This document shows, piece by piece, positions 1 through 9,720 of a DNA stretch of 64,000 nucleotides. A model generated the notes under the pieces. The model had not been told where the DNA came from and made no database searches. It saw only the letters and a list, made by a program, of their open reading frames with translations. The stretch is taken from positions 1,178,001 to 1,242,000 of the forward strand of contig NZ_CP061274.1 in NCBI RefSeq assembly GCF_014775655.1, given 5' to 3'. Position numbers and translations under genes: made by a program. How positions within the stretch are numbered: position 1 is the first letter of the stretch; each line of letters begins with the position of its first letter. Origin of the DNA: Clavibacter zhangzhiyongii. GTDB lineage: Bacteria > Actinomycetota > Actinomycetes > Actinomycetales > Microbacteriaceae.

Positions 1-241
1 CACGGGCACCATCGACGCCTCCGGCACCGTCGGCCCCATCGGCGGGATCCGCCAGAAGCTCTTCGGCGCCGAGCGCGCGGGAGCGGAGTACTTCCTCGCG
101 CCGGCCGACAACTGCGACGAGGTCCGCGGGCACGTGCCCGACGGCCTCCGCGTGTTCGCCGTGACGACGCTCGACGACTCGCTCGCGGCCCTCGGCGCCG
201 TCTCGTCGGGCGGCGACCTGGACGCCCTCCCGACCTGCTGA
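1..241 (+). CDS. Lon-like (S16) PDZ-domain protease, C-terminal fragment
   Basis: The window opens inside this gene; the frame runs from base 2 to a TGA at 239-241, giving about 79 residues. The visible part has the Lon/S16 hallmark GTVGPIGGI followed by a lysine-containing stretch, then an FLAP-x-N-C segment typical of the end of the YlbL-type secreted PDZ/Lon protease. The catalytic serine and PDZ domain lie upstream of the window. In actinobacteria this gene commonly precedes a UPF0182 gene, and it does so here. The product is probably a membrane-anchored extracytoplasmic protease. Family assignment is good; substrate unknown. Confidence 0.8.
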   Translation, partial: TGTIDASGTVGPIGGIRQKLFGAERAGAEYFLAPADNCDEVRGHVPDGLRVFAVTTLDDSLAALGAVSSGGDLDALPTC

Positions 242-349
242 GGCCGCCCGCGGCAGGGCATCGGGGGCCTGCCCGGACGGCGGTATGGAGGGTCGCCTTA
301 CCAGACGCGGACCCCCGATCGCTCGCAGGTCCCTGGCAAGGTGCCCGCC

Positions 350-355
350 TAGGAT
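350..355 (+). promoter_or_regulatory. Candidate -10 box for the UPF0182 gene
   Basis: TAGGAT lies about 36 bases before the GTG start of the UPF0182 gene, with TGGCAA about 17 bases upstream as a weak -35. This fits the TAnnnT -10 consensus of actinobacterial housekeeping promoters. Prediction by eye only. Confidence 0.35.
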
Positions 356-390
356 GAGGACTCCGCTGTCCCCGACTCTGAGGCACACAC

Positions 391-3333
391 GTGACAAGCA
401 CATCCGCCCGGCCCGCCAGACGGAGCCGAGCCCCCCTCGCCATCACCGCGGCCATCATCGCCGCCCTGGTGATCGCGTTCTTCATCTTCGCCGGCTTCTA
501 CGCCGACGTCCTCTGGTACGACCAGCTGGGCTACCTCGGGGTGCTGCTCACGCAGTGGGGCGCGGGCATCGCGCTGTTCCTCGTCGGGTTCCTCGCCATG
601 GCGATCCCGGTGTTCGTCAGCATCCAGGTCGCGTACCGCTCGCGGCCCGTCTACGCGAAGCTCAACTCGCAGCTCGACCGCTACCAGCAGGTGGTGGAGC
701 CGCTGCGCCGCCTCGCGATGTTCGCGATCCCCGCCGTCTTCGGCCTCTTCGCCGGCGTCTCGGCCTCGAGCGGCTGGCAGCGCACCCTGCTGTGGCTGAA
801 CCGCACGCCCGCCGGCACGGTGGACCCGCAGTTCAAGCTCGACGTGTCCTTCTACATGTTCGAGCTGCCCTTCTACCACGCGGTCGTCGGCTTCGCCTCG
901 GCCGTCGTCATCATCTCCATGCTCGGCGTCCTCGCCACCAGCTACCTGTACGGCGCCGTGCGCTTCACGGGCCGCGAGGTGCGGATCTCGAAGAGCTCGC
1001 GCATCCAGATCGCGATCACCGCGGGCGTCTACTTCCTCCTGCAGGGCGTGAGCATCTGGCTCGACCAGTACTCCTCCGTCGTGAACACCGCCAACGGCGG
1101 GCTCATCACGGGTGCGGCGTACTCCGACGTGAACGCCGTCATCCCGGGCCGCGCGATCCTCGCCGGCATCGCCGCCGTCGTCGCCCTGCTGTTCATCGTC
1201 ACGGCGGTCATCGGCCGCTGGCGCCTGCCGATCATCGGCACGGCGGGCCTCATCGTCACCAGCATCCTCATCGGCACGGCCTACCCGGCCGTCGTGCAGC
1301 GCTTCCAGGTGGAGCCGAGCGAGCGGACCCTCGAGGCCCAGTACCTCGAGCGGAACATCGAGGCGACGCGCGACGCGTACGGCCTGGCCGACATCGAGGA
1401 GATCCCCTACGACGCGACCACGGACACCACGCCGGGCGCGCTCCGCGAGGACGCCGCCACCACGGCCAACATCCGCATCCTCGACCCCGCGGTCGTGGGC
1501 GACGCGTTCAGCCAGCTCCAGCAGTTCCGGCAGTACTACCAGTTCGGCGACAACCTCGACGTCGACCGGTACGACATCGACGGCCGCGTGCAGGACACGG
1601 TGGTCGCGGTCCGCGAGCTGAGCCCGGACAACACGGGCACCTCGTGGGTCAACCAGCACCTCGTGTACACGCACGGCTACTCGCTCGTCGCGGCGTACGG
1701 CACGCAGCGCACCTCCGACGGCCAGCCCGTGTTCCTCGAGTCGGGCATCCCCGCCTCGGGCGACCTCGGCGACTTCGAGCCGCGCGTGTACTTCGGCGAG
1801 AACTCGCCCGACTACTCCATCGTCGGCGGGCCCGAGTCCGGCGACAAGGTCGAGCTCGACTACCCGTCGGGCGAGGACGGCGCCGACGAGACCTACACGA
1901 CGTTCCAGGGGAACGGCGGCCCGAAGGTCGACAACGTCTTCAAGCGCCTCATCTACGCGCTGAAGTTCCAGTCGGAGCAGATCTTCCTCGCGAGCCAGGT
2001 CAACGACCAGTCGCAGATCATCTACGACCGCGACCCGGCGCAGCGCGTCGGCAAGGTTGCGCCGTACCTCACGGTCGACAAGGACCCGTACCCCAGCGTG
2101 GTCGACGGCCGCGTCGTGTGGATCGTCGACGGCTACACGACGAGCGACCAGTACCCGTACTCGGAGCGCAACGACATGAGCCGGCTCATCGCCGACTCGC
2201 AGCAGACGCAGCCGCTCGTGCCGACGGACCGGATCAACTACATCCGCAACTCGGTGAAGGCCACGGTCGACGCGTACGACGGCAAGGTCACGCTCTACGC
2301 GTGGGACACCGACGACCCGATCCTCAAGACCTGGCAGAAGGTGTTCCCCTCGACCCTCAAGCCGATCGCGGACATCTCGGGCGAGCTCATGAGCCACCTG
2401 CGGTTCCCGGCCGACATGTTCAAGGTCCAGCGCGCGGTCCTCGGCAAGTACCACGTGACCGACCCCGGATCGATCTACTCGAACCAGGACCTCTGGACCA
2501 CGCCGAACGACCCGACCGCCTCCACGGACGCGGGCACGCAGGCCAAGCTGCAGCCGCCGTACTACCTGACCATGCAGATGCCGGGTCAGGACGCGCCGCG
2601 GTTCTCGCTGTACTCCACGTTCATCCCGCCGGCCACGCAGGACACCGCCCGAAGCGTGCTCACGGGCTACCTCGGGGTCGACTCGGACGCGGGAAGCACC
2701 GCGGGCCAGAAGGCGGAGGACTACGGGAAGCTCCGGCTGCTCACGCTGCCGAACGACGACACCATCCCGGCGCCGACGCAGATCCAGAACAACTTCAACT
2801 CGGACACGAACGTGGCGAACCAGCTCAACCTGCTGGAGCGCGGCGGACGCACGAGCGTGGTGCGCGGCAACCTGCTGACCCTCCCGGTCGGCGGCGGCCT
2901 GCTCTACGTGCAGCCCGTGTACGTCCGCTCGACGGGCGACACGAGCTACCCGCTGCTCCGCAAGGTGCTCGTGGCGTTCGGCGACAAGATCGCGTTCGAG
3001 GACACGCTGGACGCGGCCCTCGACAGCATCTTCGAGGGCGACTCGGGAGCCACCGCGGGCGACGAGGCCGTGGAGGGCACGACGCCCGCCGACCCCGGCG
3101 CGGTGGACGGCTCCGGCGAGACCGACGGCGGCACGGGATCCACCCCCGCGCCGACCACGGCGCCGACGGCTCCCGCCCAGGACGTGCAGGCGGCCCTGGC
3201 CGCGGCCGGCCAGGCGCTGCAGGAGAGGGAGGCGGCCTACAAGGCCAACGACCTCGTCGGCGCCGCGCAGGCCGACCAGCGGCTCACCGAGGCGCTGAAC
3301 CGGGCGATCGAGCTGGGCGCGGCCCAGCAGTAG
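391..3333 (+). CDS. UPF0182 family membrane protein
   Basis: 980 residues, the usual length for this actinobacterial family. The N-terminal third has about seven hydrophobic membrane spans, roughly residues 15-300. A large extracytoplasmic domain follows with the family's conserved patterns (SSVVNTANGG; LERNIEATRDAYGL; YLTVDKDPYP). The tail near residues 905-945 is rich in Gly, Thr, Pro and Ala, followed by a short helical segment. The GTG start is preceded by TGAGG seven bases upstream. The molecular function of UPF0182 is not known. The gene follows the Lon-like protease and ends at a strong hairpin. Confidence 0.95.
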   Translation: MTSTSARPARRSRAPLAITAAIIAALVIAFFIFAGFYADVLWYDQLGYLGVLLTQWGAGIALFLVGFLAMAIPVFVSIQVAYRSRPVYAKLNSQLDRYQQVVEPLRRLAMFAIPAVFGLFAGVSASSGWQRTLLWLNRTPAGTVDPQFKLDVSFYMFELPFYHAVVGFASAVVIISMLGVLATSYLYGAVRFTGREVRISKSSRIQIAITAGVYFLLQGVSIWLDQYSSVVNTANGGLITGAAYSDVNAVIPGRAILAGIAAVVALLFIVTAVIGRWRLPIIGTAGLIVTSILIGTAYPAVVQRFQVEPSERTLEAQYLERNIEATRDAYGLADIEEIPYDATTDTTPGALREDAATTANIRILDPAVVGDAFSQLQQFRQYYQFGDNLDVDRYDIDGRVQDTVVAVRELSPDNTGTSWVNQHLVYTHGYSLVAAYGTQRTSDGQPVFLESGIPASGDLGDFEPRVYFGENSPDYSIVGGPESGDKVELDYPSGEDGADETYTTFQGNGGPKVDNVFKRLIYALKFQSEQIFLASQVNDQSQIIYDRDPAQRVGKVAPYLTVDKDPYPSVVDGRVVWIVDGYTTSDQYPYSERNDMSRLIADSQQTQPLVPTDRINYIRNSVKATVDAYDGKVTLYAWDTDDPILKTWQKVFPSTLKPIADISGELMSHLRFPADMFKVQRAVLGKYHVTDPGSIYSNQDLWTTPNDPTASTDAGTQAKLQPPYYLTMQMPGQDAPRFSLYSTFIPPATQDTARSVLTGYLGVDSDAGSTAGQKAEDYGKLRLLTLPNDDTIPAPTQIQNNFNSDTNVANQLNLLERGGRTSVVRGNLLTLPVGGGLLYVQPVYVRSTGDTSYPLLRKVLVAFGDKIAFEDTLDAALDSIFEGDSGATAGDEAVEGTTPADPGAVDGSGETDGGTGSTPAPTTAPTAPAQDVQAALAAAGQALQEREAAYKANDLVGAAQADQRLTEALNRAIELGAAQQ

Positions 3334-3349
3334 CCCGAGCGCTCCACCA

Positions 3350-3395
3350 GGACGGCCCCGGCGGCCCCGCGATGCGGGTGCTGCCGGGGCCGTCC
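3350..3395 (+). terminator. Hairpin terminator after the UPF0182 gene
   Basis: Arms 3350-3361 (GGACGGCCCCGG) and 3384-3395 are perfect 12-bp complements with a 22-base loop. The hairpin begins 17 bases after the UPF0182 stop and lies before the tRNA. No U-tract, as is common for actinobacterial terminators. Confidence 0.7.
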
Positions 3396-3478
3396 TCGTG
3401 CGGGGGAGCGGGCGGCGGGGCGAGGAGTCGCCGAGTGGTCATGAGCACCCCGGACGTCTGGTAATGTATTCCTCGTAG

Positions 3479-3552
3479 CGCGGGGTGGAGCAGTTCGGTA
3501 GCTCGCTGGGCTCATAACCCAGAGGTCGTAGGTTCAAATCCTGCCCCCGCAA
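3479..3552 (+). tRNA. Initiator tRNA-fMet (CAT)
   Basis: 74 nt cloverleaf. The anticodon loop CTCATAA is closed by a CTGGG/CCCAG stem, giving the three consecutive G:C pairs that mark initiator tRNAs. The T arm is GTAGG-TTCAAAT-CCTGC. The acceptor begins with C1, which cannot pair with A72; this mismatch also identifies the initiator. The 3' CCA is not encoded (the genome reads CAA after the discriminator region). A strong terminator follows eight bases later. Confidence 0.97.
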
Positions 3553-3559
3553 CAAGATG

Positions 3560-3588
3560 AAGGCCCGGTCTCCTGGAGACCGGGCCTT
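3560..3588 (+). terminator. Terminator after tRNA-fMet
   Basis: A perfect 12-bp stem (AAGGCCCGGTCT at 3560-3571 with its complement at 3577-3588) with a 5-base loop, followed by TCTGCTTT. It may work in both directions, also closing the minus-strand peroxiredoxin gene. Confidence 0.85.
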
Positions 3589-3662
3589 CTGCTTTCCCCG
3601 GGACGCCTGCCCGGGACGCCTTCCGGAGCTGCGCACGCAGGGGCGCGCAGCCGGACGCTCGG

Positions 3663-4325
3663 CTAGCGCGTGCTCAGCGCATCCACCGCCGCGAGGATCT
3701 CGGGCACCTCGGTGCGCGTCGTGTAGTCGGCGTGCACGTCCGCGAAGGTCACCCGTCGGTCGGCGTCCACGACGATCACGGTCGGGAAGGGGATGTCGCC
3801 CGTGCCGTCGGCGTTGCTGTCCGCCACGTCGAAGCCGAGCTGCGCGTGCGCCGCCCGGGCCTCGGGGGTCGGCTCCGTCACCAGGCCGAGGGCGCGGACG
3901 AACGCGTTCGACGGATCCGATAGCACGGCGAAGTCGAGCCCGCCGCCCGCCGCCTGCGCGCTGCCCTCGGGCGTCTGCGGGCTGACGGCCACGAGGGTCG
4001 CCTCGCGCTCGCGCAGGGCGGGCAGCAGCTCGGCCTGGTACTGCCGCAGGGTCAGGTTGCAGTACGGGCACCAGGCGCCCCGGTACAGCACGACGACCGC
4101 GGGACCCGTGCCGAGGGACGCGTGCAGGTCGACCTCGGCGCCGTCCGGATCCACGAGCGTCGCGGCGGGCAGGGCGTCGCCTGTGGAGATCGCGTCGGCG
4201 GGGACCCCGTCCGCGCGGAGGGCCCGCTGCTCCGCGGCGAAGACGGCGGAGAGGTCCGGGCCGATCTGCTCCGCGAAGCCGCGGTCGAACTCGGCGATCT
4301 GCGCCTGGATGGTGGTGTCGGTCAT
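3663..4325 (-). CDS. Peroxiredoxin-like AhpC/TSA family protein
   Basis: 220 residues with a thioredoxin fold. The redox motif W-C-P-Y-C places cysteines at 86 and 89, after a hydrophobic strand and the YRGAW segment typical of the AhpC/TSA-like group. A later V-S-P-Q-T strand and the IPFPTVIVVD segment complete the fold. It probably reduces peroxides using thiols in the cytoplasm; the N-terminal helix (residues 1-45) is common to this subgroup. It is monocistronic, facing the tRNA terminator. The CXXC spacing means it may work more like a thiol-disulfide oxidoreductase than a classical 2-Cys peroxiredoxin. Confidence 0.88.
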   Translation of the reverse strand: MTDTTIQAQIAEFDRGFAEQIGPDLSAVFAAEQRALRADGVPADAISTGDALPAATLVDPDGAEVDLHASLGTGPAVVVLYRGAWCPYCNLTLRQYQAELLPALREREATLVAVSPQTPEGSAQAAGGGLDFAVLSDPSNAFVRALGLVTEPTPEARAAHAQLGFDVADSNADGTGDIPFPTVIVVDADRRVTFADVHADYTTRTEVPEILAAVDALSTR

Positions 4326-4440
4326 GGTGTCTCCTCGGTCCGTCGGGTCGGTGCGCTCACCGTAGGCGGGCGATCCGGGACGAGCGCGGGAGGGGCGTCA
4401 CGCGGCGTCACGAGCGACGTCCAGCGGACAGGCCGCGGCC

Positions 4441-6162
4441 TCAGCGGCCGCGGCGTCCCGGGAGGAGCGCCTGCGCGAGCGGCACGACGGAGACGACGAG
4501 CAGCACGGTGCCGAGCACCTCGTCGTCGGGGCGGAGGAGCACGCCGCCCGCGAGCAGGGCGCCGAAGACGAGCGCCGAGATCGCGCGGCGGAGGGTGCGC
4601 TCGAGGGCGCCGACGCGTCGCTCGAGCGTCGGGTCGCTGATGGGGAGGGCGCCCTCGTCGATGCGCGTGAGCAGCGCGTCGACGCGGCCGGGCAGGCGCG
4701 CGATCGTGCCGGCGGTGTCGGAGACGCGCGTGCCGAGGTCGCGCACCACGTTGCCGCGCTCCTCGCGGATGAGGCGCTGCGCGTACGGCTCGACGGAGTC
4801 CCAGAGGTTGAAGCGGGGATCCAGCGCGCTGCACACGCCCGACGTGAGCGACATGGCGCGGATGATGAGGAGGAAGTCGTCGGGCAGCTGGAACGGCAGC
4901 GTGCGCACGACCTCCTGGAACTCCTCGGCGAACGCGCGGAACTCCCGCGGGTCCACCTCGCGCAGCTCCGCGAAGCCGAGGCCGCCGAAGCGGGCGAAGA
5001 GGCGCGTCATGGCGAGCTCGAGCTGAGTGGTGTCGGCCGACGGCAGCAGCACGCCGATCTCGCGGGCCGCGTCGACGAGGCCCTTGCCGTCGCGCGACGC
5101 CGCCGCGATGAGCATCTTCCGGAGGCCCCGGCGCGTGCTCGGCGGGACCTCGCCCATCATGCCGAAGTCGATGAAGGTGAGGGTCCAGCCCTGCTCGACG
5201 GAGCCGTCCGTGACGGGCGTGACGAACACGTTGCCGGGGTGCGGATCCGCGTGGAAGAAGCCGTCGGCGAAGAGCTGGTCGAACATGACGGCGGCGAAGA
5301 CCGGGGCGACGTCGACCGGGTCGATGCCCGCGGCGAGGAGGGCCTCGTGGTCGGTGATCTTGATGGCCGTGACGTCCTCGAGCGTGAGCACGCGCCGGGT
5401 GCTGCGCTCCCAGACGATCTCGGGCACGGCCACGCGCGCGTCGGCCCGGAACATGTCGTGGAAGCGGGCGGAGCTGCGGGCCTCGTGCAGGTAGTCGATC
5501 TCCTCGAGGCTCGTCTCCGCGAACTCCTCGACGAGGGCGGGCGCGTCCACGCGGTCGGAGACGAGCCGCACGTGCGTGAGCCAGCCGCCGATGCGGCGGA
5601 GCGCGGCCAGGTCGACGCGGACGATGTCGTCGATGCCGGGCCGCTGCACCTTGATGACGGCGCCGGTGAGGCCCGTGTCGGCGGTGTCGACGGGCCCGAG
5701 GAGGGCGCGGTGCGCCTGGCCCAGCGAGGCGGCGGCGACGGGCGTCTCGTCGACCCAGGCGTACGCCTCGGCGAGCGGCATGCCGAGCTCGCGCTCGGCG
5801 AGGGCGCGGATCTCGGGGAACGGGACCGCGGGCACCTCGTCCTGCAGGTCCTCGAGCTCGGCCGTGATCTCCGGCGGCAGCACGTCGAGGCGCGACGACA
5901 TGAACTGGCCGACCTTGATCATGAGCCCGCCGAGCTCGACCGCGAGGACGCGGAAGCGCCGGGCGAACCTCTTCATGCGCCGGGTGCGCGTGCGGTCGGC
6001 GATGCGGCGGAGGCCCACGCGGGGGAGGAACAGCTCGTACCACCACGTGACCGCGAGATTCCAGGCGGCGAAGCGGAGGATGCGGCGGTAGCGGGCGCGC
6101 GTCTCCGGGGCGTCGGCCTCGGGATCGGTCCCGGGCACGGCGCCGGCCGTGGCCGCGGTCAC
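4441..6162 (-). CDS. ABC1/UbiB-family atypical protein kinase-like protein
   Basis: 573 residues. It shows the UbiB/ADCK landmarks in order: K-x-G-Q (KVGQFMSSR), ASLGQAH, the nucleotide-binding lysine in VIKVQRPGI, ADPHPGN and IDFGMMG. Two hydrophobic helices close the C-terminus (about residues 530-570), so it is probably membrane-tethered. The GTG start at 6162 overlaps the PadR stop by four bases, so I prefer it to longer open frames upstream. UbiB proteins are ATPases that support isoprenoid-quinone metabolism; here the quinone would be menaquinone (inference). It is co-transcribed with, and probably controlled by, the PadR regulator. Confidence 0.9.
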   Translation of the reverse strand: MTAATAGAVPGTDPEADAPETRARYRRILRFAAWNLAVTWWYELFLPRVGLRRIADRTRTRRMKRFARRFRVLAVELGGLMIKVGQFMSSRLDVLPPEITAELEDLQDEVPAVPFPEIRALAERELGMPLAEAYAWVDETPVAAASLGQAHRALLGPVDTADTGLTGAVIKVQRPGIDDIVRVDLAALRRIGGWLTHVRLVSDRVDAPALVEEFAETSLEEIDYLHEARSSARFHDMFRADARVAVPEIVWERSTRRVLTLEDVTAIKITDHEALLAAGIDPVDVAPVFAAVMFDQLFADGFFHADPHPGNVFVTPVTDGSVEQGWTLTFIDFGMMGEVPPSTRRGLRKMLIAAASRDGKGLVDAAREIGVLLPSADTTQLELAMTRLFARFGGLGFAELREVDPREFRAFAEEFQEVVRTLPFQLPDDFLLIIRAMSLTSGVCSALDPRFNLWDSVEPYAQRLIREERGNVVRDLGTRVSDTAGTIARLPGRVDALLTRIDEGALPISDPTLERRVGALERTLRRAISALVFGALLAGGVLLRPDDEVLGTVLLVVSVVPLAQALLPGRRGR

Positions 6163-6758
6163 TCCCGGGCGAGGATCGCGTAGAGGCGGCGGCGCACGGC
6201 GTCGAGCTCGGTCGCGGCCTCGGCGACCTGCTCCGGGGTGCCCGTGCGCTGCACCTGGGCGGCGGCCTGCGCGAGCGAGAGGCCGGCCTTCGGGAGGGCG
6301 GAGCGGTCGCGGCGGTCGTGCGCGTCGTGCGCGTCCCCGTGGCCGTGCGCGTCGTGGCTCCACGGCGCGGTGATCCCGTCGCGGGCGACCGTCGAGCGGC
6401 CCGCCTCGGTGAGCGCCCAGACCTTGCGGCCGTCCGTCGTCTCCGCGGCGATGAGGCCCTCGTCGGCGAGGAGCTGGAGGGTGGGGTAGACGGCACCGGC
6501 CTCCGGGGTCCAGGCGCCGGCGGTGCGCTCGGCGATGGCGTGGATGATCGCGTAGCCGTGCATGGGCTCCTCGGAGAGGAGCGCGAGCACCGCGTGGCGC
6601 ACGTCGTGCGGACCGTGGCCCGGGCGGTCGCCGGAATCGTGGCCGGGCACGGCGCCCTCGCGCTTCTCGAAGCGCGCCCGGAGCGACTCCATCGCCTGCC
6701 ACACGCCGTCGGCGGCCTCGCCGAACGCGGATCCTGCGGTGGGGGACGATGCGGCCAT
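6159..6758 (-). CDS. PadR family transcriptional regulator
   Basis: 199 residues. The winged-helix DNA-binding domain spans about residues 50-120, with the PadR signatures LALLSEEPMHGYAI, GAVYPTLQLL and G-R-K-V-W-A-L-T. A His/Asp-rich stretch (about 130-150) links it to the C-terminal helix that dimerises. It is the first gene of a two-gene operon with the UbiB-like gene and overlaps it by four bases. It is likely autoregulatory. The ligand is unknown; the His/Asp-rich linker is unusual and could bind metal, but that is speculation. Confidence 0.92.
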   Translation of the reverse strand: MAASSPTAGSAFGEAADGVWQAMESLRARFEKREGAVPGHDSGDRPGHGPHDVRHAVLALLSEEPMHGYAIIHAIAERTAGAWTPEAGAVYPTLQLLADEGLIAAETTDGRKVWALTEAGRSTVARDGITAPWSHDAHGHGDAHDAHDRRDRSALPKAGLSLAQAAAQVQRTGTPEQVAEAATELDAVRRRLYAILARE

Positions 6759-6884
6759 GACGATCTCCTAGCTGTGGGACGTGCGCGGTGCCTCCGACGA
6801 TAGGGCGCGCACCTGGCCGCGGACCCGGGAGCGGCCGCTTCGTCAGCGACCCGACAGGTCCGCGGCCGGAGGGATCGCCCGGCG

Positions 6885-7880
6885 TCAGCCGACCGCCTGC
6901 GCGAAGCCGCGCGTCGGGTCCGCGAGGTGGTCGAGCCCGGCGGGGAGCGGCCGGCCCTTGGCGCTCATCGACTGCGCCCACAGGCGCCCCGCCCGGTAGG
7001 AGGAGCGCACGAGCGGGCCGGCGAGCACGCCGAGGAACCCGATCGCCTCCGCCTCCGCCTTGATCTCCACGAACTCCTCCGGCCGCACCCAGCGCGCGAC
7101 GGGCAGGTGCCGCGGCGAAGGCCGCAGGTACTGCGTGACGGTGATGATGTCGCAGCCCGCGTCGTGCAGGTCGCGGAGCGCCTCCGACACCTCCTCGCGC
7201 GTCTCGCCCATGCCGAGGATGAGGTTCGACTTCGTGATGAGGTCGGCGTCGCGCGCCTGCGTGATGACGTCGAGCGAGCGCTCGTACCGGAAGGCCGGGC
7301 GGATGCGCTTGAAGATGCGCGGCACCGTCTCGACGTTGTGCGCGAAGACCTCCGGTCGGGAGGAGAAGACCTCGGCCAGCAGGTCGGGGTCCCCGGAGAA
7401 GTCGGTCGCGAGGATCTCGACGCCCGTGCCGGGGTTGTCCGCGTGGATCCGCCGGACGGTCTCGGCGTGCAGCCACGCGCCCTCGTCGGGGAGGTCGTCG
7501 CGCGCGACGCCCGTGACGGTCGCGTAGCGGAGGCCCATGCGGCGCACCGAGTCGGCGACGCGACGAGGCTCGTCGGTGTCGTAGTCGGCGGGCTTGCCGG
7601 TGTCGATCTGGCAGAAGTCGCATCGCCGCGTGCACTGGGATCCGCCGATGAGGAACGTCGCCTCCCGGTCCTCCCAGCACTCGTAGATGTTCGGGCAGGC
7701 CGCCTCCTGGCAGACGGTGTGCAGGTCCTCCGTCTTCACGAGCTGCTGGAGCGCCTGGTACTCGGGGCCCATGCGCGCCGTCGTCTTGATCCACTCCGGC
7801 TTCCGCTCGATGGGCGTCTCCGCGTTGCGCACCTCGAGGCGGAGCATGCGGCGGCCGTCGGGCGCGGCGGCGGCGCTCAT
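6885..7880 (-). CDS. lipA: Lipoyl synthase
   Basis: 331 residues. A radical-SAM enzyme that inserts two sulfurs into octanoyl groups on lipoyl domains. Both iron-sulfur clusters are visible: auxiliary cysteines 57, 62 and 68 (CX4CX5C) and radical-SAM cysteines 83, 87 and 90 (CX3CX2C). The C-terminal R-S-S-Y motif, whose serine ligates the auxiliary cluster, is also present. The ATG at 7880 overlaps the lipB stop by four bases and gives the expected N-terminus; longer frames upstream are arginine-rich artefacts. It forms the lipB-lipA operon. Confidence 0.98.
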   Translation of the reverse strand: MSAAAAPDGRRMLRLEVRNAETPIERKPEWIKTTARMGPEYQALQQLVKTEDLHTVCQEAACPNIYECWEDREATFLIGGSQCTRRCDFCQIDTGKPADYDTDEPRRVADSVRRMGLRYATVTGVARDDLPDEGAWLHAETVRRIHADNPGTGVEILATDFSGDPDLLAEVFSSRPEVFAHNVETVPRIFKRIRPAFRYERSLDVITQARDADLITKSNLILGMGETREEVSEALRDLHDAGCDIITVTQYLRPSPRHLPVARWVRPEEFVEIKAEAEAIGFLGVLAGPLVRSSYRAGRLWAQSMSAKGRPLPAGLDHLADPTRGFAQAVG

Positions 7881-8578
7881 GCGCGGGCCCCGGCGACGGG
7901 GGAGAGGAGGGCGGTGGGGGCCATGGCGGATCCGTTCGGGTCGAGGGCGCGCACGAGGTGCGGGCGGAGGAGGGGCACGACGTCGGCCGGCGTGACCGTG
8001 CGGCCGAGGACGCGGCTGAGGGTGGTGACGCCGGCGTCGCGGATGCCGCACGGGACGATCCGGTCGTAGGCGTCGAGGGCGTTGCTGCAGTTCAGGGCGA
8101 AGCCGTGCATGGTGACGCGCTCGGCGACGCGGACGCCGACGGCGGCGACCTTGTCGTCGCGCGGGGTGCCGTCGGGAGCGGCTCCGCGGATCCAGACGCC
8201 GGAGCGTCCGTCGACGCGGCGGGCGGCGACGCCGAGGTCGGCGAGGAGGCCGAGCAGCGCGTCCTCGAGGCGGCGCACGTGGGCCACGACGTCGAGGGGC
8301 TCCGGCAGGCGGACGATCGGGTAGCCGACCAGCTGGCCCGGCCCGTGCCAGGTGATGCGGCCGCCGCGGTCGACGTCGACGACCGGCGTGCCGTCGCGCG
8401 GCCTGTCCGTCGGCTCCGTGCGCCGCCCCGCGGTGTAGACCGAGGGGTGCTCGAGGAGGATGACGGTGTCCTGCGCCCGGCCCGCGACGACGTCGGCATG
8501 CAGGGCACGCTGACGCTCGAGGGCCGCGATGTACGGCACGGAGTTGGCGCTTAGCCCCGTGACGACGATGTCGACCAC
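7877..8578 (-). CDS. lipB: Octanoyl-[ACP]:protein N-octanoyltransferase
   Basis: 233 residues. It transfers octanoate from acyl carrier protein to lipoyl domains, the step before LipA. Motifs seen: [24 protein letters not shown], a catalytic-lysine segment (DDKVAAVGV), HGFALNC-x-N and the VPCGI cysteine. The GTG at 8578 gives the usual short [10 protein letters not shown]-terminus; a longer frame to 8683 would overlap the divergent flavoreductase gene and is rejected. It overlaps lipA by four bases. Confidence 0.97.
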   Translation of the reverse strand: MVDIVVTGLSANSVPYIAALERQRALHADVVAGRAQDTVILLEHPSVYTAGRRTEPTDRPRDGTPVVDVDRGGRITWHGPGQLVGYPIVRLPEPLDVVAHVRRLEDALLGLLADLGVAARRVDGRSGVWIRGAAPDGTPRDDKVAAVGVRVAERVTMHGFALNCSNALDAYDRIVPCGIRDAGVTTLSRVLGRTVTPADVVPLLRPHLVRALDPNGSAMAPTALLSPVAGARA

Positions 8579-8672
8579 CCGGTCAGCATAGGCGCGCGCC
8601 CCGCGGCTGGCGAGGGCCCGCGCGGCGGCGTCGCGTTGCGGGGGAGGCGCGCGGGGCGGAGGATCGACCTCG

Positions 8673-9554
8673 ATGACCGACACCGCCGCGCCCGCCGTCC
8701 CCGACCGACCCGTCCGCGCCCCGCGCTCCCAGCACGTGCTCGAGGTGGTGCGCGCCGAACGGCTGACGCCCCACCTCGTGCGCGTGCACCTCGGCGGGGA
8801 GGGGACGCGGGCGCTGCTCGCGGACGCCGTGCCGGAGCGGCTGGCCGCGACCGACGCCTACGTGAAGCTGATGCTGCCGCAGCCCGGGTCCGGCGTCGCG
8901 CCGCCGTTCGACCTGCCCGCCCTCCGCGCGAGCCTGCCGCCCGAGGCGCTGCCGGCGGTGCGGACCTACACGCTGCGCCTCGCGGATCCGGCCGCGGGCA
9001 CGGCGGCGATCGACTTCGTCGTGCACGGCGACGAGGGGCTCGCGGGTCCGTGGGCGGCGTCCGCCCTGCCCGGCGACCTGATCGCGGCCAGCGGCCCCGG
9101 CGGCATGTTCCGGCCGAGCGCCGACGCCGACGTGACGCGCGTGCTCCTCGGGGACGACTCCGCCGTGCCCGCGATCGCCGCGGCGCTCGCCGCGATGCCC
9201 GACGGCGTTGGCGGCGTCGCGCTGATCGAGGTCGACGGCCCGGCGGACGAGCTCCCGCTCGCGCACCCTGCGGGCGTCGAGGTGCGGTGGATCCATCGCT
9301 CGCGCATGCCCGACGCCGTGCCGGGCTCGCCCCTCGTCGCCGCGGCGCGCGCCCTCGCCCGTCCGGACGGCGAGGTCGAGGTGTTCGCGCACGGCGAGCG
9401 CGGCGCCATGAAGGAGCTGCGGGCGCTCCTCCAGGACGGCTGGGGCATCGACCGGCGGGCCCTGTCGCTCTCCGCGTACTGGGCGCTCGGCCGCGCGGAG
9501 GACCGCTTCCAGGCCGAGAAGCGCGAGCCGGTGGGGGCGATCTTCGCGGACTGA
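8673..9554 (+). CDS. Siderophore-interacting protein, FAD/NAD(P)H ferric reductase family
   Basis: 293 residues. The N-terminal FAD-binding barrel includes V-R-T-Y-T-L-R, the family's flavin-binding R-x-Y-[ST]-L-R signature. The C-terminal SIP/NAD(P)H domain begins near G-D-D-S-A-V-P-A-I and ends with [16 protein letters not shown], matching the family's S-G-Y-W-R-x-G-x-x-E-D ending. Such proteins reduce ferric siderophores in the cytoplasm to release iron. It is divergent from lipB; no transporter or siderophore genes are adjacent, so the cognate siderophore is unknown. Confidence 0.93.
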   Translation: MTDTAAPAVPDRPVRAPRSQHVLEVVRAERLTPHLVRVHLGGEGTRALLADAVPERLAATDAYVKLMLPQPGSGVAPPFDLPALRASLPPEALPAVRTYTLRLADPAAGTAAIDFVVHGDEGLAGPWAASALPGDLIAASGPGGMFRPSADADVTRVLLGDDSAVPAIAAALAAMPDGVGGVALIEVDGPADELPLAHPAGVEVRWIHRSRMPDAVPGSPLVAAARALARPDGEVEVFAHGERGAMKELRALLQDGWGIDRRALSLSAYWALGRAEDRFQAEKREPVGAIFAD

Positions 9555-9720
9555 CGACGCCGCGGACGCGTCGGAGGAGAGGAGCCCGCCTGTGCGATCA
9601 ACGCCCGCGACCCGTCGCCCGCTCCCTACGATCGCCGAGGTCGTGCCGACCGAGGCGGCGTCCGCCCGTGGCCGGTCCGCTCGCCGACAGCGCATGTCGC
9701 TGACCCGGGGAGAGCGCATC

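Noticed and set aside
285-3464. A long plus-strand frame over the UPF0182 gene
   Set aside because: Arginine/proline-rich nonsense translation; the other frame gives the recognised family.
3439-4071. A minus-strand frame running through the tRNA and the peroxiredoxin
   Set aside because: It reads through the tRNA and its terminator and lacks any domain; the peroxiredoxin frame is clear.
8579-8683. An extended lipB N-terminus starting at 8683
   Set aside because: It would overlap the divergent flavoreductase gene and adds a Pro/Arg-rich stretch absent from LipB proteins.
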